A stretch of DNA of 64,000 nucleotides from Hydrogenophaga taeniospiralis (GTDB lineage Bacteria; Pseudomonadota; Gammaproteobacteria; Burkholderiales; Burkholderiaceae_C), in NCBI RefSeq assembly GCF_020510445.1, contig NZ_JAHBAG010000001.1:2518501-2582500 (forward strand), given 5' to 3'. The translations under genes were made by a program, and so were the position numbers. Below the pieces are notes generated by a model. That model was not told the origin of the DNA, did no database searches, and saw nothing but the letters and a program-made list of their open reading frames with translations. Numbering within the stretch: position 1 is the first letter of the stretch; every line of letters starts with the position of its first letter. Shown piece after piece: positions 16,611 through 24,629 of this stretch.

Positions 16611-17906
16611 TCAATTGCTGAAATATGCGTTTTGCTCTACACGGAGTCTGTCACTCAATCGGCCTTCCGGCATAACGACATCGTCCATGCTCAGCACCTG
16701 GTCTTTAGGGACGTCACGCCTCAGGCGACATCCCTCGGCCAATCCCATCGGGAGCAGACGGCCTTGGTTCACAACATGCGAGTTTTCAGCCAATCCATAG
16801 GTCATGTAGCCACCGATGCCGTCAATAAGTTGCCCTGCTTTCAGGTCAATTTTTGCGGCGGCGACCACGTCAACGCACGGTCCCGCAATGGGTGCGATTG
16901 CAGCGTCAGAGAACAATACCGCGCGCGCAACCGTATTGGGTACCTCAAAGTGGCACAAGTGATAAGGCGTGTAAAAACAATACAACGGACCTTCGCCCAG
17001 TTTGTATAAATTGAGGTAGTGCTTTTGCTGGGGATGATCGTGTGTGCCCAGAACAAAGACACCTGGATTTGGAGCGGCTCCAACCACGTAGTCAACTATC
17101 CCTGGGCCTTGCAGAAGTTCTTCATGCGGATACCAATTCACGGCCTCGGTAATAGGGGTGCCGGTTTCAACCGTTGGTCCGAACATTCCGCGTTTAGCCA
17201 CCCGCATGCCGGTAGCGTTTGCCACGATGGCTTGCTCATACGAAATTTTGGTGCCATCGGCAAATGAGGTCACCATCGCGGGGTTTTGCCCCCATTTCTT
17301 GGCAAATCCTTCTTGTGTGGTCGGGTTGCGATAGGGATCGTGCAAGCCTTTGATGTTTCCGCACAAGACCGGCTTTACGCCTATCCCCTTGACAAATCTG
17401 TACAGATTCATGATGACGCCAGGCTGGTCGCCATCGACGTTGGTGAGTACCACACCAGCTTTATCGGCATACACCTTGAGTATTGGGCCGACTGTGCCGT
17501 CAAGCTCGGCATTCATCATGATCACGTGTTTGCCATGTTGAATGGCCATGAATACCACTTGGGCGCTGAACTCCACGGCGCCAGTCACCTCGATGATGGC
17601 ATCTATTCCATCCGCCTGGCAGAGCAGAAATGCATCATCGGTGATCGCATAGCGGTCTTGCGCAATGGCATCTTCCAGCTGCGCGACGGTTTCCACAACC
17701 ACCACGTCCTGGACATTGGCTTCGTTGTACGCGCGCCGGGCTTGATCAATGCTCCGGTTGGAAACTGCCACCAGTTTCATGCCCGGAGTGGAATTGATAA
17801 TTTGCAGAGCAACCCCGCGCCCCATAAATCCTGCGCCCACCATGGCCACCCGAATAGGGTTGTTGTCGGACTGGCGTTTCTTCAACGCAGTATCAATAAT
17901 TATCAT
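16611..17906 (-). CDS. NAD(P)-dependent SAF-domain oxidoreductase
   Basis: This 431-residue protein has an N-terminal Rossmann fold with VAMVGAGFMGRGVALQI and IIEVTGAVEFSAQVV, and then VIMMNAELDGTVGPILK. The C-terminal part (LRRDVPKDQVLSMDDVVMPE) looks like a SAF domain. It resembles homoserine-dehydrogenase-like oxidoreductases found in sugar clusters. In context it may act on the sugar branch or side chain, but the substrate is unknown. Neighbours are the 3,5-epimerase and a glycosyltransferase. Confidence 0.75.
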   Translation of the reverse strand: MIIIDTALKKRQSDNNPIRVAMVGAGFMGRGVALQIINSTPGMKLVAVSNRSIDQARRAYNEANVQDVVVVETVAQLEDAIAQDRYAITDDAFLLCQADGIDAIIEVTGAVEFSAQVVFMAIQHGKHVIMMNAELDGTVGPILKVYADKAGVVLTNVDGDQPGVIMNLYRFVKGIGVKPVLCGNIKGLHDPYRNPTTQEGFAKKWGQNPAMVTSFADGTKISYEQAIVANATGMRVAKRGMFGPTVETGTPITEAVNWYPHEELLQGPGIVDYVVGAAPNPGVFVLGTHDHPQQKHYLNLYKLGEGPLYCFYTPYHLCHFEVPNTVARAVLFSDAAIAPIAGPCVDVVAAAKIDLKAGQLIDGIGGYMTYGLAENSHVVNQGRLLPMGLAEGCRLRRDVPKDQVLSMDDVVMPEGRLSDRLRVEQNAYFSN

Positions 17907-17973
17907 GATCTTGACTTGTTAATTTGGGGTGCGGCACCAAGGTCTGATGGGGCAGGTATTGCGAGTGCCCGGC

Positions 17974-18504
17974 TCACTGCTTCATGTCGGGCCAGCTGGC
18001 ATCTTTGTCAGAAATCACCTTGACCTCTTGCGGCCAAACGATTCCCAAAGCTGGGTCGTTGTATCTGATGCCACGCTCCGAACCAGGGTGGTAAACCTGG
18101 GAAACCTGGTAGGTGACTTCGCTGTCATCCACCAGGGTAATGAATCCATGCGCGAAGTGCTGCGGCACAAACAGCATGCGGTGATTGCTGCTTGACAACT
18201 CAACCCCAATCCACTGTTTGAAGGTTGGAGACTCAGGGCGAATATCTACAATGACATCGTAAATGGCGCCCTGGGTGCATCGTACCAACTTGGTTTCGGC
18301 ATAGGGCGATTCCTGATAGTGCATGCCGCGCAATGTCCCCTGGTGTTTGCTCAGAGAAACATTGGTCTGCACCACTTTGTTCACCAGACCATGCCGCTCG
18401 AATTCGTCCTGGCAAAAAGACCTGGCAAAGAAGCCGCGGGAATCTCCGCGCTTTTCCAGGTCGATGATGTATGCCCCGGACAATTTGGTTTCGGTGAATA
18501 TCAT
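17974..18504 (-). CDS. rfbC: dTDP-4-dehydrorhamnose 3,5-epimerase family protein
   Basis: This 176-residue RmlC-type cupin epimerase contains RGFFARSFCQDEFERHGL, QGTLRGMHYQ, CTQGAIYDVIVDIR and FVPQHFAHGF. The ATG at 18504 shares one base with the SDR stop (TGATG), so they are coupled. In a CDP-sugar cluster the true substrate may be a CDP-4-keto sugar rather than dTDP. The symbol is given for family membership. Confidence 0.85.
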   Translation of the reverse strand: MIFTETKLSGAYIIDLEKRGDSRGFFARSFCQDEFERHGLVNKVVQTNVSLSKHQGTLRGMHYQESPYAETKLVRCTQGAIYDVIVDIRPESPTFKQWIGVELSSSNHRMLFVPQHFAHGFITLVDDSEVTYQVSQVYHPGSERGIRYNDPALGIVWPQEVKVISDKDASWPDMKQ

Positions 18505-19526
18505 CAAACGCTCCAGAAGAACTTGTCGTCAATCTGCTGGGTGCGGATAAGATATTCAATCTGCTTGAGGCGGGTAAAGGCCCGGAAGTTGAAGATTTCG
18601 GGTGGCATGTCGATTCTCTTGAACACCTCGTGGAGTTGTTCTGCACCAATCTTGGCGTTGCGCTTGCACTTGAAGCCCAGCTGGGTGCTGATCTTGTCAA
18701 ATGAGACCCGATAGCTTCGATTGTCGGCATCGTGATTGCCAAAACTGAGCGCACATCCGGTGAAGGTCTCGGCAACGATCTCGGCGATCTCTTTGACCCG
18801 GTAGTTGTCCGATGTGGCGCCCACATTGAATATCTGTTTGTGAACTTTCTCGCGCGGCGCATCCAGCACACAGGCGATGGCGTCGCAAATGTCCAGAACG
18901 TGTACCAGCGGTCGCCACGGCTGGCCATCACTGGTCATTTTGATTTCCTGGGTTGTCCATGCCAATCCGGACAGGTTGTTCAGCACAATGTCAAAGCGCA
19001 TGCGGGGCGAAGGCCCATAGGCTGTGGCATTGCGCAGAAACGTAGGGCTGAAATGTTCCGAGGCCAATGGTGATACATCGCGCTCGACTCTCACCTTGCA
19101 TTTGGCGTATGCGGTTTGTGGGTCGGTAGCCGATTCTTCGGTTTTGAAATCGTCACCACCAATGCCATACACGCTGCAAGAAGAGGTGTAGACAAAACGG
19201 CTTACGCCGACGTTCTTGCATTTCTTGGCCAGCTCAACCGAGCCCACATGATTGATTTCATAGGTGATGTCATTGTTGAGCTTCCCCAAAGGGTCATTGG
19301 ACAACTCGGCCAGGTGCACCACCGCCTCAAAACCCTCAAGGTCCTTTTCGGTAATATCGCGAATGTCTTTGCTTATCCACCGTGGTGATTGTTTGACTGC
19401 GTTGTACAGCCAGCCATCTCGGTAGAAACCGGTGTCGATGCCCACCACGTCATGACCACGCTCCAACAGGACTGAGCCCAGCAAGCTTCCAATATAACCA
19501 TCTGTCCCGGTCACTAGAATTTTCAC
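18504..19526 (-). CDS. NAD-dependent sugar epimerase/dehydratase (extended SDR)
   Basis: This 340-residue extended short-chain dehydrogenase has the NAD loop MKILVTGTDGYIGSLLG, and YTSSCSVYGIGG followed by catalytic TAYAKCKVRVE (YxxxK). It acts on a nucleotide sugar, perhaps as the 4,6-dehydratase or 4-reductase of the CDP-glucose branch. It is the first gene of the minus-strand cluster and starts at a GTG, preceded by GGCGGAATAG. It is A/T-richer than the nif genes. Confidence 0.8.
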   Translation of the reverse strand: MKILVTGTDGYIGSLLGSVLLERGHDVVGIDTGFYRDGWLYNAVKQSPRWISKDIRDITEKDLEGFEAVVHLAELSNDPLGKLNNDITYEINHVGSVELAKKCKNVGVSRFVYTSSCSVYGIGGDDFKTEESATDPQTAYAKCKVRVERDVSPLASEHFSPTFLRNATAYGPSPRMRFDIVLNNLSGLAWTTQEIKMTSDGQPWRPLVHVLDICDAIACVLDAPREKVHKQIFNVGATSDNYRVKEIAEIVAETFTGCALSFGNHDADNRSYRVSFDKISTQLGFKCKRNAKIGAEQLHEVFKRIDMPPEIFNFRAFTRLKQIEYLIRTQQIDDKFFWSV

Positions 19527-20136
19527 GACTATTCCGCCTTTTTCAAATGTTTAGGTTTTTCCACAGGTACGTTTGTTTTCATGCATGCGCAGGTGTCCTG
19601 AGCGGGAAATGCATTGAATTGATTGTGATGGTCGCCACTTTTTGTGTCGTGTGTGCGCAAAAGACCGTGTCCAAGCGGCGCACACGCACGCTTTGTCGAA
19701 ATTGGAGGGTATTCTGTTGAGGACGTGCGTAGCACGGCGAAGTGCTTCCCTTGACACGAACGGCAGGATACATCTGCAGGTCTGAATGGCTCAATGCCGG
19801 ATTGCTTGGAACTTGACCTGGCTCAATGCCGGATTGCACGAAACGTGGTTTTCAGCACTGGTGTGTGGCGCAACCCACCGACCTTAAGCCGCGCTTAAGT
19901 CGCGTGCATGTATGGCTGAAAAGGACAAGGCTTGGTGTGATCGGGGTTTCTGGGCTGAGTGAAGGCGCAGCGCCACGGCGGCCACCAAGCCAAAGGCATC
20001 ACGCAGCAACAGAAGCTCCGCCACGTTGCCGCCGCACAGTTCGCTCAGGGCCTTGAAGCCACCGCCCACGGCGGCCATCGCGGGTTAAGCGTGTCCGGGG
20101 TCCGGGCGACCAGCAGCGGGTCGCCGCCCGGCGGCC
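19527..20136. other. 610-base gene-poor spacer before the R-body locus
   Basis: No gene is supported here. The right half of the LPS operon leader is A/T-rich (about 19527-19760) and presumably holds its promoter. Two 18-base direct copies of GGCTCAATGCCGGATTGC lie at 19788-19805 and 19820-19837. Beyond them, on the minus strand, a 64-codon open frame at 19884-20078 looks unlike any family I know and may be a remnant. Confidence 0.5.
19788..19837 (+). repeat. Two 18-base direct repeats
   Basis: GGCTCAATGCCGGATTGC occurs at 19788-19805 and again at 19820-19837, with 32 bases between starts. They lie at the border between the LPS cluster and the R-body locus and could be a junction scar or regulatory sites. 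Confidence 0.7.
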
Positions 20137-21321
20137 TCACCAGGTGTTTCTTTCCCCCACCGGTCCCACATTCATGCGCGCGGCAATCGCCACCGGAATG
20201 GCCATGCCGTTCCATGGCGATCCGGCGTTCTGGTGTTTGGTGGAGTCGTAGTCGTCCACATAGATGATGTTGATCTGGGGGTCCATGGCCGCGTTGTAGC
20301 AAACACCGGTCCAGCCGCGATTGGCGCCGCAGAACAGGTTCAGCAGCAAGGGGTTGGCGATTTGTTGTGCGGCCTCCAGTGGGTCCCAGGTGCCGGTGAG
20401 GGTCAGCGAGAACTGCGGCGTCAGCGTCCACGACAACAGGTGCAATGTGCCGGCCACGCCGCCCACCGCATTGGCCATCCAGTTGCCCGGGTTGAAGGGC
20501 TGGGTGGTGTAGGCGAAATTCTGCCGGTTGCGCAGTTTGTTGAGCTGGTCGGTGCGTATGCCAGAGAGCACATAGCCATCTTCCACCCGGCCCAGGTTGG
20601 AATACTGGTCAAACAGTTCAATCGGGTTGGCGGGTGCCGCGTACTTGGGCGCCACGACGAAGAAGCCGGGGATGCCATTGGGCGGTGCGGTAAAGGGCAG
20701 GTTCGTCACATAGGCCTCCTGCGGGGTGTCGAGCGCGCCGTCGTACAGGATCAGCACACGCGACTTCAGAATGGCACCGCCAATGGCGCCTGGAGGGGGC
20801 CCGTTGGCAATGGTCGGCGTGGACAGGAGTTGCCAATAGGGGCAATTGCACAGGTCGATGTTGTTCTGGGTGTACTCGACCAGATACGGCCCCAAGGTGG
20901 CCTGAATGGCCGCGACGAGGTTGCCATGCAGCAGGTTGGTGAACTTGTAGAAGTGCGACACGTTCAAGATCACCAGTTCGCGGTCGGTCGGGGCCAGGCT
21001 GTCAAAGTAGTCTTTGATCTGCTGCAGGATCCCGTCGGCGCCGGTCAACTCACCGCCCCAATAGAACTGGCCGTGGTAGGTCCAGAACTCGGTGCCCCGT
21101 GCGCAGGGCCGGAGGTCGAAATAGCGCACGCCGCCGGCGAGCTGTTGAAAGATGTCCTGGGTCTGCGTGGCGGAGTAGACGTTGGAAATCCGCTGGTCCC
21201 GGTAACAGCCCGAATCGTGGGTTCCGGGCAGTGTGATCTGGTGCAGCGGCCGATCCTGGAAGGCGCCCCGTGGAGCCCCGGCCAGCGCGGGATCGTAGAA
21301 GAGGTCGGTCATCCAGGGCAT
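20137..21321 (-). CDS. PI-PLC-type phosphodiesterase domain protein (R-body locus)
   Basis: This 394-residue protein resembles phosphatidylinositol-specific phospholipase C (X-domain only). The active-site residues are present: His35-Asp36 in LPGTHDSGCY, Arg71 in YFDLRP and His83 in TYHGQ. These match in order and spacing the bacterial PI-PLC residues His32, Asp33, Arg69 and His82. No signal peptide is visible, so it would be made in the cytoplasm. It is the last gene of the minus-strand locus that begins with the RebB genes, which suggests an effector that acts on membranes after release. Confidence 0.75.
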   Translation of the reverse strand: MPWMTDLFYDPALAGAPRGAFQDRPLHQITLPGTHDSGCYRDQRISNVYSATQTQDIFQQLAGGVRYFDLRPCARGTEFWTYHGQFYWGGELTGADGILQQIKDYFDSLAPTDRELVILNVSHFYKFTNLLHGNLVAAIQATLGPYLVEYTQNNIDLCNCPYWQLLSTPTIANGPPPGAIGGAILKSRVLILYDGALDTPQEAYVTNLPFTAPPNGIPGFFVVAPKYAAPANPIELFDQYSNLGRVEDGYVLSGIRTDQLNKLRNRQNFAYTTQPFNPGNWMANAVGGVAGTLHLLSWTLTPQFSLTLTGTWDPLEAAQQIANPLLLNLFCGANRGWTGVCYNAAMDPQINIIYVDDYDSTKHQNAGSPWNGMAIPVAIAARMNVGPVGERNTW

Positions 21322-21372
21322 GGTTCAGTCCTTCGTGGGTTCAGCTATTCGCTTGGGGCCGGGCTTTCCAGG

Positions 21373-22161
21373 CTATCGGACCGTGAGCGCCTGGAGTTGG
21401 CTTGGGTTTCCATTGAAGCGGTTCAGGTCCACCGGGCCAGGCACACCGGCCACTTTGCCGCTCTGGCTGTGCTGCCAGAAGGTCCAGCGCGTCCAGCCCT
21501 TGGGCAGCTGCGGGCTGGCTTCGCCGCTGTACTCGGCCAGCCAGAGTGGGTAGGCGTCAAAGGCGGACAGGTACTCGTTGGCAAAGTACTCGCCCGAATA
21601 GAGGATGGGTTTGACGCCGTGCTGCTGTTCCAGCAGGCCCAGAAACTGCTGCAACGCTGGCGCCAAGGCTTGGGTGTCACCCTGGCTCAGCCGCTCGATG
21701 TCCACCACCGGGGGCAGGTCCCCCGGCTTCAGGCTCAGTTGGGCCGAGAAGTTGCGGAACTGGGCCTGCGGCGTGTCGGCACTGTCGTAGAAGTGGTAGC
21801 TGCCCACCGCCAGGCCCGCGGCGCGGGCCTGCTGCACGTTGCGGGCGTGGTCGGGGTCGACGATGGTGGCGCCTTCGCTCGCCTTGACGAACACGAAGCG
21901 CTGGCCGGCCTGCTTCATCTGCGCAAAGTTCACCTCACCGCCTTGCCAGTTGGACAGGTCCACCCCTTCGACGACTTCGGTCGCGCTGACGGGCGCTGGC
22001 GCGGAAGCCGCTGGCAGCGGTGCGGGGGCCGCGGGGGCGCTGACCGGCCCGGCCGCTGGGGGCGTGCGCGGCTCGCAGGCGCTGATGGCCGCCAGCAGCA
22101 AGAGGGTGCTCAGCCTGTGCCGTGTGGTGTGGCGCTGTGGGCCTGGGGTGTGCGGGTTCAT
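21373..22161 (-). CDS. GH25-family lysozyme, predicted lipoprotein
   Basis: This 262-residue protein begins with a basic N-terminus, a hydrophobic run and the lipobox AAISAC, then a Pro/Ala linker (about residues 30-60). The remainder is a GH25 muramidase: EGVDLSNWQGG, FVKASEGAT, the catalytic DIE in PPVVDIERLS, and PLWLAEYSG. It would hydrolyse peptidoglycan at the cell envelope. It starts six bases after the stop of the 616-residue gene. A longer frame upstream only reads that gene in another frame. Confidence 0.85.
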   Translation of the reverse strand: MNPHTPGPQRHTTRHRLSTLLLLAAISACEPRTPPAAGPVSAPAAPAPLPAASAPAPVSATEVVEGVDLSNWQGGEVNFAQMKQAGQRFVFVKASEGATIVDPDHARNVQQARAAGLAVGSYHFYDSADTPQAQFRNFSAQLSLKPGDLPPVVDIERLSQGDTQALAPALQQFLGLLEQQHGVKPILYSGEYFANEYLSAFDAYPLWLAEYSGEASPQLPKGWTRWTFWQHSQSGKVAGVPGPVDLNRFNGNPSQLQALTVR

Positions 22162-22166
22162 CGGGA

Positions 22167-24017
22167 TCAGGCCCTGGGAAAGAGCCGGTTCAGCATGTTG
22201 AACTGCTTGGACAGCGCATTGCGGATGCAGAAGTCCTTGATGGCTGCGGCGGCGACTTTGTGTTGTTCGGTCATGTCCACCACAGACGCCAGATTGGCCG
22301 AGGGCATCAGCGGATCGGGCACGAACGGCGCCTGTGAGGCGATGGCGGTGGTCAGCGTGATGCAGGCGACAGCCCGGTCGTCGCAAAAAATCACCAGGGT
22401 TTGTTCACGGCTCGTGCCGGGCTGGCGCAGCGTGGTGTGCTCGCGCAGCTCCACCCGAATCGCCTTGCCGAAAAACGTCTGCGTGATCCACTGGTTGAGC
22501 GGCGTGAGCGGGGGAACGTTCGCCTGCGTCGCTCGGTTGAAGAGCCAGCGGGGCAGGTTGTCGCGCAGCAGGTGCGCGGTGTCTTCCAGCTTGCTGGCGT
22601 CACGCACCCGCAACCATGCCGCCATGTCGATGCCGGAACCGGGAAACGGGTCGGTCGAGATGTAGCCATTGCGCACGATGGTGGAATAGAGTGCCAGGTC
22701 GTCGCTGGCCCCGACATCGCTGATGGTCAGGGGCGGCAGCAGTCCGCCGATCATCAGCGCCATCGTCTGCCGACCTGCTTGCGACTGCTCGCCGTCGTAC
22801 GGCAACTGCCGGCTGGCGATCAGGTACATCATGTTGACCGCCATGTATTGCGGCGTGCCCGGGGCGGCGGCCAGGTCGGCACCCGCACCGTTGTTGGTGA
22901 GCAGCGTATTGATGGCCCCCACGACGGGCGGGCGCGTGGGCAGTTGCGCCACCGGGATGCCGGCGCTGGCCGCCATCCGCGCCTGGTAGTCCGCCTGCTG
23001 CAGCGGCGAGCCGGCGTTGTAGATCGCCGTCAGGCGGGCAAAGCGTCTGGCCACCTTGTCCACGCTCTTGGACACGCCCGCCGCCACCTCGGACAACATG
23101 AGCACCTGCTCGTCGAAGTGGTAGACCAGCGAGGGCAGCGGCAGGGTCTGCGTGATCGTCGTCCCCTGGTACTGGAGGGAGACGCCGATGGGGTCGATCT
23201 GCATGTGGCCCGACTGCAGGTCTTCCCACACTTCCACCGCCTCCACCGTGTTCAGGCGCGGCAGCGTCACGTCGATCAGTTCCATCAGCAGCGGGCGCTC
23301 GATTTGCGGCCCTGTGGCCTGACCCGGGAGCAAGGGCGCGGGCCATTCTTTCGGCTCCGCATGCCAGGTGTAGCCGAGCCGGAAGAGCTGGAACGGTTCG
23401 ATGCCGTCGTTGAAGACCATGCCTGGAAACTCCGCGTTGGGCATGGATCTGTCGACGAGTTTGCGTTGCGTGTTCAGCCACAGACCCGTTCGGTTGTGGT
23501 CGAACACCTGGCGAATGGTCTGCGGATCGTCGCGAGTGACCTCGTACAGGTACAGAAGCGCCGACTGCTGGCTCCGGAGCTGATCCGGTGACGTGATCTG
23601 CGGGTTCCAGCGGGCGATTTCGACGGCGCAGTTGCGCAGTTCATCGAGGATCAGGTCTTCGATCACCGCGTAGATGTGGTTCTGTATCGGGATCGGCGCC
23701 CAGGGATCGACCACGATCTGGGTGTCCCAGTCGGACTTTCCGCCCCCTTGCTGCGTCACCGCCGGACCGGCCGGGTTGATGACGCAGTCAAAGGCGTTGC
23801 CACCCTTCATATAAAAGTAGAAGAGGGGCTGTTCCGGGTTCAGGCCGAGGTCTTGGTAGAGCGCGTCCTTTAACGAGAGCAGCCGCGCCCAGAGCGTCGA
23901 CAAGGACTGCAGCACGGTGATGCGGACCGCGGGGTAGGTGGTGGCATCGTTGATGGCGCCCGTGAGTTGGCGGCTCAAATCACGGCGGATGGATCGAGCC
24001 AGTGTGGATTCTTGCAT
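22167..24017 (-). CDS. 616-residue protein with a nucleotidyltransferase-like N-terminus
   Basis: Function unknown. Residues 65-105 read FYFYMKGGNAFDCV, then a loop, then KSDWDTQIVVDPW. This resembles the GG...DxD pattern of pol-beta-type nucleotidyltransferases (GG at 72-73, D96 and D98), but the spacing is about ten residues longer than usual. The remaining 500 residues are mixed alpha/beta with no motif I know. It lies between the Ala/Pro-rich gene and the lysozyme in the R-body locus. It could be a delivered enzyme or a structural partner. Confidence 0.6.
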   Translation of the reverse strand: MQESTLARSIRRDLSRQLTGAINDATTYPAVRITVLQSLSTLWARLLSLKDALYQDLGLNPEQPLFYFYMKGGNAFDCVINPAGPAVTQQGGGKSDWDTQIVVDPWAPIPIQNHIYAVIEDLILDELRNCAVEIARWNPQITSPDQLRSQQSALLYLYEVTRDDPQTIRQVFDHNRTGLWLNTQRKLVDRSMPNAEFPGMVFNDGIEPFQLFRLGYTWHAEPKEWPAPLLPGQATGPQIERPLLMELIDVTLPRLNTVEAVEVWEDLQSGHMQIDPIGVSLQYQGTTITQTLPLPSLVYHFDEQVLMLSEVAAGVSKSVDKVARRFARLTAIYNAGSPLQQADYQARMAASAGIPVAQLPTRPPVVGAINTLLTNNGAGADLAAAPGTPQYMAVNMMYLIASRQLPYDGEQSQAGRQTMALMIGGLLPPLTISDVGASDDLALYSTIVRNGYISTDPFPGSGIDMAAWLRVRDASKLEDTAHLLRDNLPRWLFNRATQANVPPLTPLNQWITQTFFGKAIRVELREHTTLRQPGTSREQTLVIFCDDRAVACITLTTAIASQAPFVPDPLMPSANLASVVDMTEQHKVAAAAIKDFCIRNALSKQFNMLNRLFPRA

Positions 24018-24039
24018 CGTGCGTCCCTGGTCTGGGCGA

Positions 24040-24624
24040 TCAACTGCCCGCCGCGGGCGGCGCTGGCGTGTTGCTGGCCAGCGAGGCGCTGGCCGCCGCC
24101 ATGGCCGCTTGCACCTGCGCCTGGGCCTGGGCGACCGCCTGGGTTTGCGCCTGTATGGCTTGCTGCATGGCCTGTTGCACGGCCGATACGTTGGCTTGCA
24201 GCGCGCTCTCGGCCTGGGCGACCGCCTGCGCAGCGGCCTGCGAGCCGGCGACGTTGGCGGTGGCGGCCACGGCCGCCTGGGCGGCTGCGGCGGCGCTGGC
24301 CACGGCGGCGTCGACCTGGGCTTGCGCGGCCTTCAACGCGGCGCTCGCCGGGTCGGTGGCGGCCGCGTCGGGCTTGTCGTTGGTTGCCGGGGGCTGCGCC
24401 GGGGCCGGAGCCTGTGCAACGGTCGGGGCCGTGGCCGCGGGTGACGCTGGCGACGCGGGCAGCGGTGCCGCGGTGGCTGCTTTGGCGGCTGGTGCAACTG
24501 ATGCAGCTGGTGCGGTTGCGGCGGCTTTGTTCGGGGCCGCTGCAGCCGGAGTGGGTTTGGGCGCCGGGGCCGGCGCTGGGCTGGCCTTGGCGGGGGAGGG
24601 GATGGGCTTGGTGGGTTTGGCCAT
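24040..24624 (-). CDS. Ala/Pro/Gln-rich low-complexity protein
   Basis: This 194-residue protein has a Pro/Ala/Lys-rich first half (AKPTKPIPSPAKASPAPAPA) and an Ala/Gln/Val-rich helical second half (QQAMQQAIQAQTQAVAQAQA) that could form a long helix or coiled coil. No family is recognised. It sits between two unknown genes of the R-body locus. Composition bias alone makes function unclear; a scaffold, spacer or polymer-associated role is only a guess. Confidence 0.55.
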   Translation of the reverse strand: MAKPTKPIPSPAKASPAPAPAPKPTPAAAAPNKAAATAPAASVAPAAKAATAAPLPASPASPAATAPTVAQAPAPAQPPATNDKPDAAATDPASAALKAAQAQVDAAVASAAAAAQAAVAATANVAGSQAAAQAVAQAESALQANVSAVQQAMQQAIQAQTQAVAQAQAQVQAAMAAASASLASNTPAPPAAGS

Positions 24625-24629
24625 GGGGT

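Noticed and set aside
20233..22665. 810-codon plus-strand frame across the PI-PLC and lysozyme genes
   Set aside because: Antisense to two genes with intact catalytic motifs; composition is that of a shadow frame.
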